Of a stretch of DNA of 64,000 nt, positions 53,601 to 63,753 are shown in pieces. The notes below the pieces were generated by a model. The model was not told the origin of the DNA. It saw only the letters and a program-made list of their open reading frames with translations, and ran no database searches. Numbering within the stretch: the stretch's first letter is position 1; each line of letters starts with the position of its first letter. The stretch is from Cafeteria roenbergensis (Eukaryota > Sar > Bigyra > Bicosoecida > Cafeteriaceae): NCBI GenBank assembly GCA_008330645.1, contig VLTN01000002.1, forward strand, positions 496,001 to 560,000, written 5' to 3'. The position numbers and the translations under genes are program-made.

Positions 53601-56600
53601 GCCTCGTCGCAGCTTCGCGCTGCCGCCTCTGCCTCGCTGCGCTGCTCGCCCAGGTGCGAAACCGCGAGGCGAGAGCGAGGCGAAGGCCTGCGCGGGCAGC
53701 CTTGCCCTGCCTCACGCGCGCGGCCCAGGTGCTGAATGCCACTCCCACGCGACGGCCCAGGATGCGCTGGGCCATGGCGCGAGACGTGTGCCAGTGCTGC
53801 CTCGCGCGCGCCTCCACTGCATCGAGCAGCGCGGCCTCCCGCCGAGCTGCCTCTGCCTGGCGCGCCGCCTCGGCGTTCAGCCTGGCGACCTCCCGGCCCT
53901 TGGCGGCCATCACGGCAAGCAGACGCCACGCCCGCCGGCGGCGCCACGCCCACTGGATCCGCAGCACCATCCGCTGCAGCGACTCGCGCGAATCGGCCCC
54001 CTCGCCGCTGGAGAGCGCGGCAGCCTGGCGCGCAGCGTCCTCGGCGCGGCGCTCGGACCGGACCGCGCGCTGCACTGCCATGTGCATCAGCACCGCCCCA
54101 GGCGCCCACCACTCCAGCGCGCGGAAGGGGCCGGCGCCCGGCACGGGCGCCGTTCGGGAGCGCCGCTCTTTGCGAGGCGGACCGCCCACCCCCCCGCCTG
54201 CATGGGCCATCGCCGTCGAGGCGGCCGCAGCCGAGGACGAAGCCCCCGGTCGCCGCGCTCCCGGAGCGGCCTCGGAGCGCTGCACGTCCCGCCACGCCTC
54301 TGCCTCGTCCGCCTCCCACCGCTCCACCTCCAGCCGCAGCGCTGTCAGCTCCTGCTGACGCTCTGCCCGCTCTGCCGCCGCGTCGAGCGCAAGGGACTGC
54401 AGCTCTGCCAGCTCCGACACGGCAGCAGCGCCGTCGCGGGCCTCGTCCTGTCGGCCGCTCTGCTTCTTGGCAGAGGCCGGGTGCGCGCCCGCATCGCCGT
54501 CTGCGGCGGAGCCGCTAGCCAGGCTGCCGGGCGGGTTCCCGAAGCTGCTCCCGCCAAACGGCCTGCTCATGCTGCCCAGGCCCGAGAGACTCGTCGCGGC
54601 CGACACAGGGTCGCTTGGAGGCGGCGACGGCCCCGCAGTCGGTCGGGGCTGGGAGCGCTTGGCTCGGCGGGCCGCAGCCTTCCGGGAGGCCTCCTCTGCC
54701 GCCGCTGCAGCCAGCCTGGCCTCGGCTGCTCTGGCCTTCTCCTTGACTGCCTCAGCCTGCCTCCCCGCTGCCATGGCCCGCTGAAGCATTGCCAGCGACC
54801 CGGGCGCCATCGAGTCGCCCTCCCGAGCCGCCCGTGCCGCGGGGCCAGACGCGGCGAGCTCCATCGCCCGCCGGGCCCGCGACCTGGCCATCATGCCGGC
54901 CGCCGCGATGACGTCATCGGGAGCGGAGCGGCAGAGCCCTGCGAGCCACGCAACAAACGGGGCGGCTGGTACGAGCGCGGCGCTGTGGCCGGGCACGCGC
55001 CGCACCACCCCGGCCCGCGTCGCGGCTGCCCACAGCCAGTCGCGCAGGGAACGCTCCCCGGGGCTCAGCTGCACGGGGGGAGGGGGCGCGCTCGGGTCGG
55101 CAGGCGGACCCGCAGCAACGCGGTCGTCGTCCGTCGCGTCGCCGCAGGCCAGCTCTGCCTCCCAACCGTAGCCGGCCGCTGCGTCGTCCGCGGGCAGGGG
55201 CGCAATGTGGTCCCGGGCCCGCTCCACCAGGCGCGCAAGCACGCGCACTGCGGCCTGCTCCGTCAGGTACGCGGCCGCCGCGCTCCTGTCCCCGCCACCT
55301 CCCCGGGGGTCGACCAGCACCTTCACGGCGGTTTCGCGAGGCACCGACGCGAGCGACGCGCCCCGCCCAAGGGCGAGCTTGTCCGCGGCGGCGAACCGGA
55401 GCCCGCACTCGGCTTGCACGACGGCCCGGGCCCTCAGGAAGGATCTGGCCGCGGGCGCCGGCAGCAGGCCGCGCAGGGCGTCGGCCAGGAGGGCGAGCTC
55501 CGCGCAGTCGTCCCGGTGCCGCTGCAGCCCGGCGCACAGCATGGCGGCGTGGCCCCAAACGGTCGACGCGACCCCGAGGGAGGCTCGCATGTGCTCCGCC
55601 ACGGTTCGTGGGATGTCGTCGAGGGGTGTTTCGGGCGCGGAAGCAACTGCGCCGCCTGGCGCCGGCCGCCCGAACGGCTCCTTCTGCCGCTGGCAGGCGG
55701 CTGCGACGGCGTCCCACAGGCTTTCGGCTTCCACCAGAACCCAGCCGAGCGCCCGGGGTGCGCCGCCGGGCTCCAGGGAGCCGGCGGCCGCCGTCCGGCT
55801 CGGCACCCGCCCGGTCGCTCCGCCGCGCTCTGCTGGGCGGGGCGCGCGGCCCGTGCCAGAAAAGCGGGTTCGCATCAGCGTGGCGCTTGCCTTGGCAAGG
55901 CGCGCGCGCCCGGCTCTGCCCGTCGTCGCTGCCGGACCGCCCCTGCCGCCCTCCTGGGGTCCGCGGTCGGACGGACGCCCGGGCGCCGGGTTCCCCACAG
56001 CCAGGCGCAGCGCGGCGGCGAATGCCGAGTAGCCGAGAGGCAGCGCGAAAACGTGCCCGCCTTCCCTGCCCTGCGCGCCCACGGACAAGCTCTCCGCGAC
56101 GGCTCCGCCGGCGCCCGAACGAGGCGCAGCAGCCAGAGCACCACCGGCCCCGCCATGGTCGTCGCCGTCGCCACTGCCGCCGCTGGCGGCAGCAGCAGCG
56201 GCGGCGTCGTTCCCGCCGCCAGACCATGCCTGGCCCGACCACGGCCCGGCGCGAACCCCCCTGTCGGCAAGCTCCCGCGCCCCGGCGGCCGCGGGAGACG
56301 GCTCGTCTTCGCGAGCGGCGGCGCCCCCCGCGGCGAGCGCGCTCGAGTCCCACGGGGCCGAGATGGGGCCCCGCATTGGGCTCCTTGGTGGGCCCACCGG
56401 CTGCCTCAGCCACGCTGGCGCCATCGCCGGCCCTCCCCTCTCAGCCAGCGCCATCTCGACAAGCGACGTCTCGGTGAGTGTCTTCAGGCCGGCCGTCCGC
56501 CGGGCCAGCAGCCGGGCTGCCGTGCCCTCGCCCCACGCCTCCTTGGACTCATCGCTCTGCGCCGCAGAGTCGTCTCGCGGCCCGCCGTCCCCGGTGAGAG

Positions 56601-57474
56601 AGGCCGCACCCAGCGGGCTCGCGCTGCCCCTCCCCGGCTCGAACGCGCCCGCTGGCGCTCCCCGCAGCGGCCTGAGGCGGCGTCTGGGAGGCTCGTCGCC
56701 TCCTTGCTCACCCCAAGCCTGCACCACGCCGCCGCCTCCCGCACGGGCCACCCCCCGATCCGACTGCCCGCGTTGCAAACCCTGTTTCGCGGCACGCCGC
56801 CCGTGGGGCACGCTTGGCCCCGCCCGCCCGGAGGCGCTCCCGGCCCGGGGCAACTGCCTGGCAGTTGCCGCCAGCGCCTGAGAGTTTGCTGCGAGGCCGC
56901 CCCGGGGCGGCCTCGCAGCGGACGGCATCGCTCTTGCCGGAGCGGTTGCGCCCAGCGCATCTTGGTACGCGCGAGCGGTCCGCTTGGCTGCCGCGGCCTG
57001 CTGAGGCCGGCCGCCCTGCTTGCGGCCCTTTCGCTTGGCGCGCGTGTCCTGTCTGACCCTGCGCGCCGCCCCCGTCGCGGCCATGGACGCATCCGCTTCT
57101 TGCAGCAGCTGCCGCGCCCAGGACGCCGCGGCGTCGTCGCCACCGCCCAAAACGTCTCCGGTGGCGTCGAGCAAAATTGTGTCCAGCGCCGAGCCCCCCG
57201 ACTCTGGGCGCGCGGGTGACCCGGGGCGCGCCGCCCCGCGCCGCCCCGGCGCGGGTGAGAGGCGATTTCGCCGGCTGCCGCGCCCTGCCGCGCTTTGCAG
57301 CGGGCTCGCCGGCCGGCCCAGCGGAAACGGCTCGCCCCGCACCAACCCCTCTGCAGCAGCCGCGGCCTCCGCAGCGTGCTCCATCGGGTCCTTCCACACG
57401 GCGCCCTCGGCAGCATCGATTGCCGCCGCTGCTGCCAACAGTGCGCGGCGGCTCTCGTCCATGGCGGCCGCCAC
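46870..57474 (-). CDS. giant scaffold with W-repeats, IQ motifs, ankyrin repeats and WW domains
   Basis: A single open frame gives 3534 residues starting MAAAMDESRRALL. Order of parts: an Arg/Gly/Ala-rich low-complexity first 1100 residues; residues about 1165-1580 with Trp/Arg-rich helical repeats resembling SFI1/ASPM-type units (AFSTWAARVRQGKAAR, RFRTWASSAARQRRQ) mixed with IQ-like motifs (RVQAAWRGFAVRRD); about eight ankyrin repeats at 1615-1970 (GRTALHVAAETGRAA, GDTPLHAACRADQPHA); a WW-like domain near 2380 (GSEYWFNRATGES); a second IQ cluster 2508-2610; TPR-like helices about 2990-3125; another IQ near 3180 (LIQRVWRGYRTRD); and three more WW-like units to the end (EQFWFNRTTGESRW). IQ motifs bind calmodulin or centrin. 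Its place next to TUBE1 suggests, but does not prove, a basal-body role. The absence of introns over 10.6 kb is unusual beside its neighbours. Confidence 0.8.
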
Positions 57475-57791
57475 TGGCCCTCGCTTGCAGCGGCACGGGC
57501 AGTGCGCCGAACGGCAACGCGCTCACCCCCGCCCCACTGCCGCGCGTGGAGCTCGCCTTGCGTCTGCGGGTGCTGCAACACGACCCCGAGGCCGTGCCCC
57601 CGCGCCCCGCTGGCCCTGGCCGCTCTTGCCGACTCCGCAGGCCAGGACGCTTGCGAGCGAGTGTGGCAAGGGGCCGACCTCCCCAAAATAAATAACTCAT
57701 GGCAATAGGGCTTTGGTATCGGGGCCGGCTCGCTTCCTGATTTCGAGCGCAGAGTTGAGCAAGACACACGCAAATCGGGCCCGCCGGGGAC
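57475..57791. promoter_or_regulatory. spacer upstream of the IQ/ankyrin/WW giant
   Basis: These 317 bp lie between two tandem minus-strand genes. An AT-rich patch (aaaataaataactcatgg) lies at about 57684-57702. The promoter of the giant gene and the CLPTM1 3' UTR are expected here. Confidence 0.45.
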
Positions 57792-60427
57792 TCACGTTGG
57801 GCGGCAGGCGAGCGTTCCCGTCTCAACGAGGCCTACATACGCGTGCTTGTCGGTCTTGAGGCGCCTGGGCGTTCTCTTCAAGCCCTGAGCCTTTTCTAGC
57901 GCTCTGAGCTCGTCCTCGCCTGACATGCCGAACTCGTTCACGCGCTTGGTGTCCACGGGGTAGGCGCAGCGCTGGTACAGGTACACGAAGAAGATGATGT
58001 CATCACGGAACGTGGCCAGGCGGTGCAGCGTGGGGGCAGGGATGACAAAGGCGAAGATGTCGTCCACAAAGGTGTTGAGGCTCTTGTAGACCATGGCCTT
58101 CCAGGGCATGTGCGCGACGCTGCGGAGCTTGTAGTTGAGGTACACCTGGGGCACAAGCAGAACGAAGCCAAAGGCGTAGACGAAGCCCACCAGGGAGGAG
58201 AGGACCCAGGAGTACCACGACTTGTGGCGCGCGTAGAAGAGTGAGTAGCCGGCGTAGCCGAGCATGAGCGGGAGCGCGATGGCGCCCAGGTTGGAGATGG
58301 CCTCGTCGTCGTACTGCTTCGTCTTGGATCGCACGTACCCGTCGTCCTTGTCCGCCCAGTTCAGCTTGGGCCACCCGTCGACCCAAGAGAGGCTGACTGC
58401 CACGGCCTTGCGGAGCTTCCACACCTCGATGGCGGTCCCCACGCAGTTGGACAGCAGGATCATCCAGGACGTGTTGTTGTCGAAGAGGTACAGCAGGATC
58501 ACCACCTGCACCACCACGTTGATCAGGATGGACTTGACCGACAGGCCCTCCATGGTCTTGGCCCGGCGCCAGAAGCTGATGTCGGCCCGGAAGGCGAGGA
58601 ACTCGAACACCATGTGCAGGGTCGAAACGACAAAGGTGAGGCCCAGCAGCCACGGGTTCGTCTCGAGCACCACCTGCTTGAGCATCTCTGCCTCCCCCTC
58701 GCGCTGCACGCCCAGAGACTGCTGCGTTGCCGACTGCGACGTCCACTGCGTCATGAGCGTCCAGTACATGAGCGACACCCCCTCCCACGACACCTCCAGC
58801 GGCATGCTCTCCGTGGTCGCGTTCACCTCCCGCAGCCGGCTCGAGAGCAGCCACCAGTCGTTCACAAGCGTCAGCGGCACGTACCCCTGCCCGTCCGGCG
58901 TGACCTGCATGAGGTCGGGCACGTGGGGCGGGATCTTGCCCTTCTGCAGCGTGGGAGAGTCCACCACCGTTGCCACGTGCAGGGTGGGGCGCCAGTAGGG
59001 AAGCACAAGGCCGTCGCCAGCCTCGCCGTCGGCGCCCGAGGCCGAAGACGCGTCGGCCCCTCGCGCCCTTCCGCTCCCTCCAGCAGCCCCGCCTGCGAGC
59101 GAGAACACGTCGGCGCCGTCGTCGGACTCGTCCTCGCCGCTCGCATCGGCTGCCGCGCCGATGCCGAAGGAGGGCTGCTGGCGCTGCTTGGGCTCGCCGG
59201 CGCCGGCGCCCTCCGAGAGCGCCTGCGAGGCGTCGTCCAGGAGCGAGCGAAGCTCAGCCTGCTGCTTCTTGGGGCGGTGCAGCACAACCGGGTAGAGAAC
59301 CCGAACGAAGCGCTCCGGGTGGTCGGTGCACGACACGTCGCGGGCGCCCCTGCGGCCGCCAGGCGGAACCGCGCAGAGCAAGACGTGCGCAACGAGCGTT
59401 GCGTTGCGCTCCCTGACCGCCGCCGGCAGGGACACGTTCACGAGGAGGCTGCCTCCAGAAGTTGCGCCAGAGGCGAGCTTGAGGTCGCTGGCGTGCCACA
59501 GGAGGGCAGTCGCCTCCTGGTCCGCAGCGCCGCCGGCCGCTCGCAGCGCCTCCCAAGCGGGGGCCTCGTTCGTCGCCTCAGGCTCGCCCGGCTGCCCGTC
59601 GGCAGATCCGCTGGCCGTGCCCGTGGCCTCCTTGCTCGCCGCCTTGAACACGCTCTCGCCGCGCGAAATCGCGGTGATTGCGCGGCCGATGAAGCCCTTC
59701 TCCCACACCTCGCTGAGCGTGCCAAGCAGGGTGAAGGAGGTTTGGGGCGCCGATGCGCTCGACTCCTTGACCCGGAAGGCGGCCTGGCCGGCGTCCAGCG
59801 CGTCGGGCATCGTGAAGTCCAGGTCTGGGCTGCTGCTGGTGGAGAGGAACACGTACATGTCAAACCCTGTTCCCTGCGGCCACAGCTGCGGGAGCACGCG
59901 GCCGGCGGGCACCTGCGGCGCACGCGGACCACAGGAGCAAGGGCGCGAGCGAGGCGCTGACCCAGCCGCACAGGTGGTACAAGAGGACACGCGGCGCGCG
60001 CCAGGGGAGCTGCGGGGCCGTCTGTGTCCGAGGCAGCGGCGTGGGCAGGAGCCATGCGTCATCTCACGGCGTCAAGCGCCCGCTTTCGAATGGCCTCGAA
60101 TTCCTGGAGCGCCGGGTGCACCGTTGGGGAGAACGCCATCCCGAAAAAGCTTGCCAGCGGGTTGTCCGCCGCAGAGGGGGGCGTCGGCGCCTGGGTGGCG
60201 CGCGCAAGCTTCGCTGCGGACTCCATCGAGGACGCGAAGCCGTCAGAATCAGGGTCCACCGCTGCCCCCGCCGGCGCCGATGGCGACTTGCCGCCAGCCT
60301 TTCCCCAGCTTGTCATTGTCGACACCAGGAAAACGATGCCGACGACCTGGAGGCCCAGCTGCAGCATGTTGCCCTGCGGCGGCGCCCGCTCTGCAGGCGC
60401 GCCTTCGGCCGCGTTTCCAGCAGCCAT
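57792..60427 (-). CDS. CLPTM1: CLPTM1-family multi-pass membrane protein
   Basis: Two exons (60068-60427, 57792-59912) give 826 residues; the phase-0 intron at 59913-60067 is gtgaga/ccgcag. Exon 1 (start MAAGNAAEG at 60427) supplies the first membrane helix (LQLGLQVVGIVFLVSTMTSW) and the join gives LDA|VPAGRVLPQLWPQGTGFDMY. A luminal domain to about residue 430 carries an Asp/Ser/Gly-rich insert. Then come the family's membrane segments and blocks: LLETNPWLLGLTF-type start, FEFLAFRADISFW, EGLSVKSI, LYLFDNNTSW, KSWYSWVLSSLVGF, PQVYLNYKLRSVAHMPW, FVDDIFAFVI, VYLYQRCAYPVD and the signature RVNEFGMSGED. In animals CLPTM1 acts in the ER on receptor assembly, and the paralogue CLPTM1L scrambles glucosaminyl-PI. 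Either role is possible here. Confidence 0.93.
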
Positions 60428-60870
60428 GGCAAAACAGCAGCGAGCAGAAAGCAGCGCAAAGTGGGAGGCCCGAGTACGGGAGTGCCGAAGCCCCCTGCGC
60501 CTGCTCAAGTGACACTGCGGGAGGCCACCTCGTTTGCCGACTTGCTTGTCGCACTGCTAATATTTGTCGCCTCCAGGCGCCAGAATGCCGGGTCCGCGTC
60601 GGCGCAAGTCGCAGCCGGCCTGCGGACAGGCGTGCCGCTTGTTCAGTGAGTTGGGTGCTTCTGCGCGCAGGCGCGCGTCCCTGGGTGCGCTTCGGCCATA
60701 CACGGGGCTCAATGGGTCACCACCACGCACACAATGGCGACGAGTGATGATGAGCGCTGCTCGAGCCCCGGCTTCTTGAGGCGCGGCTGCGAGCGCGCGG
60801 CAACTGCCGGGGCGCGGCTGGCAAGTCGCAGGTGGTGTCCGCCCCGGGCCGCCTCCGCGACTTGGCGCGG
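60428..60870. promoter_or_regulatory. spacer upstream of CLPTM1
   Basis: These 443 bp lie between the CLPTM1 start and the stop of the TTLL gene, both on the minus strand. They contain a less GC-rich stretch near 60535-60570. No gene was recognised; small open frames look random. Confidence 0.4.
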
Positions 60871-63753
60871 TCAGGGGCTCAAGGAGACGGTCCCATCTGC
60901 CCAGGAGCCGTAGCGCTCGACTGTCGCGCGCACAAGGGCGCGCATTGCCCTTCGGGCGGAGTCTGCTGGAGACGCGTCCTTGGGGTCAAAGCTGGCACTG
61001 CCGGCAGTCGTCCCCGCGGCGGCGCTGGTGCCAGAGCCAGCCGCAGGCCGCCCCGCCGCCCCTCGGAATCCCGACCCGTGTCTCGCAGCCTTGAGCTGGC
61101 CTAGAGTCGGCTGCGCAAGCAGCGACGGGACGCTGGCTGGTGCTCGGCCTCGTGGCGGCGGCAGCGGCGGCCCGTCGTCGAGCGGATGAGGGCCTCCTCT
61201 GCCGCCGGCCGAGGCCGACTCGCCCGCGCCCGCGTGCGCGCCCGCACGTGCAAGTGGCCGCGCCGCGCTGACCTCACGGCCCGGGCTGGGGCTGCGGGAC
61301 GTGGACGCGCACCGCTGCCTCGCCGCCTCCCGATCCGCAGCGGCGGCCATGGCGGGCGCGTCCGCGTGGAGCCAGGCGCTCGCCACGTCATCGCAAGCCG
61401 CACCATCGTGGTCTAAGCTTGAGGCTAGCCTGCGGCTCAGCTGCTCTGTGCGCTCGTCAAAGGGGAAGACGAGCTCGAACGTCGACGGGTACCGCGTGCG
61501 GGCCGAGTACGGGGACGTCAGCGGGTCGAACGGGCCGCAGGCTGTGCCGCTGACGCTGGACCGCGCTGAAGGCTCCTCGGCCAGCGTCCCGGCGCGCGGG
61601 CCCTCGCTGGCCGGCCGCCCCGAGAGCGCTGGACTCGTGCCGCCAGCTGCGCAAGGCTGCAGCGGCCGTGCGGATCGAAGGTCGAGCCGCGCAGATGCCG
61701 CTTGCTTTGCCGGGCTCGAGGCGGACTGAAGGCTAGCGAAGCGCTGAGCTTCCGCGGACACGAGCTGCACGGTGTCTCGAACCAGCGCGGGCTTGAGACC
61801 TGCGTCTGCGATCCCCTCCACGGAGAGGGCAGGCGAGGCGTTCACCTCCAGCAGCCAAGGACGGCCTTGCTCGTCGAGCATCACATCGAGACCCAGCAGC
61901 TCGAAGCACGCCAGGTCGCCACGGCTGCCGGCCGGGCGGCCGGCCGACGAATGCTCGTCCCGGAGGCCCCCGACGCGCCCCCCGCGCGAAGCCGCGCGCG
62001 AAGTCGCGCGTGGAGCCATGCGGGGCCGCCGCGCGCCTCCCGCCTCGGAGGCGCTTTGCGGCAGCGCAAGGCATGTGAGGCACACCAGGCTTCGGATCGC
62101 GTCCCAGCATCCGGCCAGCGGGTCGTCCTCCTCCCCCACCCCAGCGGCAGGGCCCGGTGCGTTGCTCTCCGCGACAAGGTCTGGAGTCGTGCTGGTGCCT
62201 GCCGGCGGAACTGGCTTGGCGATGGCTCTGCTCGGCGCCTGGAGGGCCAGGCGCGGCAGCGACCCGAGCCGCAGCGGAACGACGCGCGGCGTCGAGTCGT
62301 CGTCGTCGTCGTCATCGCCATGTTCCCGCGCTGCTGCCACGGCCCCCAAGCTCAGCCCCTCGAGGGGCTTGCGCGGCAGCGATGGGAGCACCAGCCTCCC
62401 TGCCCTCGGAGCGGGAACTGACAGCGAGGGCGCGGGGCAGCCGCGAGCTCCGGAGGCCGCCCGTCTGGCGGCGCGGTCGAGAGCCAGGCGGCGACGGAAC
62501 TCCCGCAGCCTCCACTTGCAGCCAGGACCAATGCCGTTCTTGTGGTCGCCGAACGTAGCCGAGTCCTTGTTCAGCGACGTGTTTGTGAGGTGCGCGTGAA
62601 CGTCGGACAGACTCGCGCACCAGCGCTCGGCGGGGCCCGGAGGCGGGGCGTGCAGCATAAGGCCGGCGTCGCCGTTGCCGCCGCATGCATCTGAGCCCAA
62701 GACGGCAGTGGCCGCGCTTTCCGCCCCAGGCCCTGCCCGGGGCCGCGCCTGCCGGCGCCGCCCGCTGGTCGGGGAGGGGTCGCTCGACACCCGCCCGCGC
62801 GCAGGTCCTGTGGCCTGCGGCCTCGCTGTCGAGCGCCACGGCTCCGGGATGGCCGTGGCGCGTAGCAGGGCGTCGCTCACATGGGGGCTCCACGTGCTTT
62901 GCTGTCGGGGGGGGGGGTCCCAGGCCAGCTCTCCGTCGCTCACTGCCCGGGCGGAGCCAGCCGGAGCGGCGGCAGGAGCGGGCGGACGAGCCTCCACATG
63001 CTCAGGGCGGGCAGCCGCGTACGGCTTGGTGGCGAAGCGCACGAGCCCATCGTGGTAGAGGAACGCCCTGAGCGGCCGCACGCTGGTCACCACGACGTAG
63101 AGGCGCAGGTCGAACTTATACCCGTTGGCGCACAGCGGCCTAGCAAGGTACCGCTGCACTACGCTGCCCTGGTCGATGCTCACGTCGCCAGGCCCGCGAA
63201 CCACGCAGACCTTGCGTCCCCGCGACAGGTCCGACGGCTTGCAGACCCAGAGGCCGTCCCGAACTGCCCAAGAAGGGTCCGACGGCGCCACTGGCACGGA
63301 CGCGGCGGAGCACGCTGCCTGGAACCGGTGCCTCTCCGAGGGCAGGCAGAAGCCCTCGGGGTGGAAGCCGTAGGCATCCGCGCCGTAGGCCATGCGAAGC
63401 CTCGACATCGCCCGGAGCAGCCGGTCCTTGGCGCACACGCCAGCGGCGCCGGCGATTCGGTTCACTCTCTGGTGGAGCCGAGCGGATGCCATTTCCTTCC
63501 GCGTAAACCCGCCGCATCGGAACCACAGGTGCCAGTCATCCTCGCTGTCCGCGTCTTGGTTCCAAATTCGCCACCCTGCGCACTCCGCAGCGCCACGCGA
63601 CTCTCTGGTCGGCAGGCCCGTGCGGCTGCCTGCAAATGGCGCTGTGCTCGGCTCCCTGCCCAGCTCGTTCTCACCTTGCGCGGCCAAGGCGTCGGGCACC
63701 GTTTCGGGGGTCGAGTCGATCCGGAGCACGGCCTGCATGACCACGGCCGGCAC
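60871..63753 (-). CDS. tubulin-tyrosine-ligase-like (TTLL) enzyme, probable polyglutamylase
   Basis: One exon gives 960 residues. The start MPAVVMQAVLRIDSTPE fits the family's first strand. TTL-domain landmarks: HQRVNRIAGAAGVCAKD (family HxxVNHFP...ltrKD), GFHPEGFCLPSE, DGLWVCKPSDLSRGRKV (ATP-grasp lysine), VVQRYLARPL, KFDLRLYVVVTS, LRAFLYHDGLVRFATKPY, HLTNTSLNK, and the Mg/ATP site FELLGLDVMLDE...WLLEVNASPAL. Two large inserts split the core: about 115 residues between KPY and HLTNTS, and about 180 residues between HLTNTSLNK and FELLGLDV. The C-terminal 330 residues are Ser/Ala-rich and basic. It most resembles TTLL2-like glutamylases. Such enzymes modify ciliary tubulin, consistent with TUBE1 nearby. 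Confidence 0.88.
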   Translation of the reverse strand: MPAVVMQAVLRIDSTPETVPDALAAQGENELGREPSTAPFAGSRTGLPTRESRGAAECAGWRIWNQDADSEDDWHLWFRCGGFTRKEMASARLHQRVNRIAGAAGVCAKDRLLRAMSRLRMAYGADAYGFHPEGFCLPSERHRFQAACSAASVPVAPSDPSWAVRDGLWVCKPSDLSRGRKVCVVRGPGDVSIDQGSVVQRYLARPLCANGYKFDLRLYVVVTSVRPLRAFLYHDGLVRFATKPYAAARPEHVEARPPAPAAAPAGSARAVSDGELAWDPPPRQQSTWSPHVSDALLRATAIPEPWRSTARPQATGPARGRVSSDPSPTSGRRRQARPRAGPGAESAATAVLGSDACGGNGDAGLMLHAPPPGPAERWCASLSDVHAHLTNTSLNKDSATFGDHKNGIGPGCKWRLREFRRRLALDRAARRAASGARGCPAPSLSVPAPRAGRLVLPSLPRKPLEGLSLGAVAAAREHGDDDDDDDSTPRVVPLRLGSLPRLALQAPSRAIAKPVPPAGTSTTPDLVAESNAPGPAAGVGEEDDPLAGCWDAIRSLVCLTCLALPQSASEAGGARRPRMAPRATSRAASRGGRVGGLRDEHSSAGRPAGSRGDLACFELLGLDVMLDEQGRPWLLEVNASPALSVEGIADAGLKPALVRDTVQLVSAEAQRFASLQSASSPAKQAASARLDLRSARPLQPCAAGGTSPALSGRPASEGPRAGTLAEEPSARSSVSGTACGPFDPLTSPYSARTRYPSTFELVFPFDERTEQLSRRLASSLDHDGAACDDVASAWLHADAPAMAAAADREAARQRCASTSRSPSPGREVSAARPLARAGAHAGAGESASAGGRGGPHPLDDGPPLPPPRGRAPASVPSLLAQPTLGQLKAARHGSGFRGAAGRPAAGSGTSAAAGTTAGSASFDPKDASPADSARRAMRALVRATVERYGSWADGTVSLSP

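Noticed and set aside
49360-57219. Open frame of 2619 codons on the plus strand
   Set aside because: It lies wholly antisense to the IQ/ankyrin/WW giant, whose frame has recognisable domains. The plus frame is an Arg/Pro/Ala/Gly shadow without motifs, expected when GC is so high that stops are rare.
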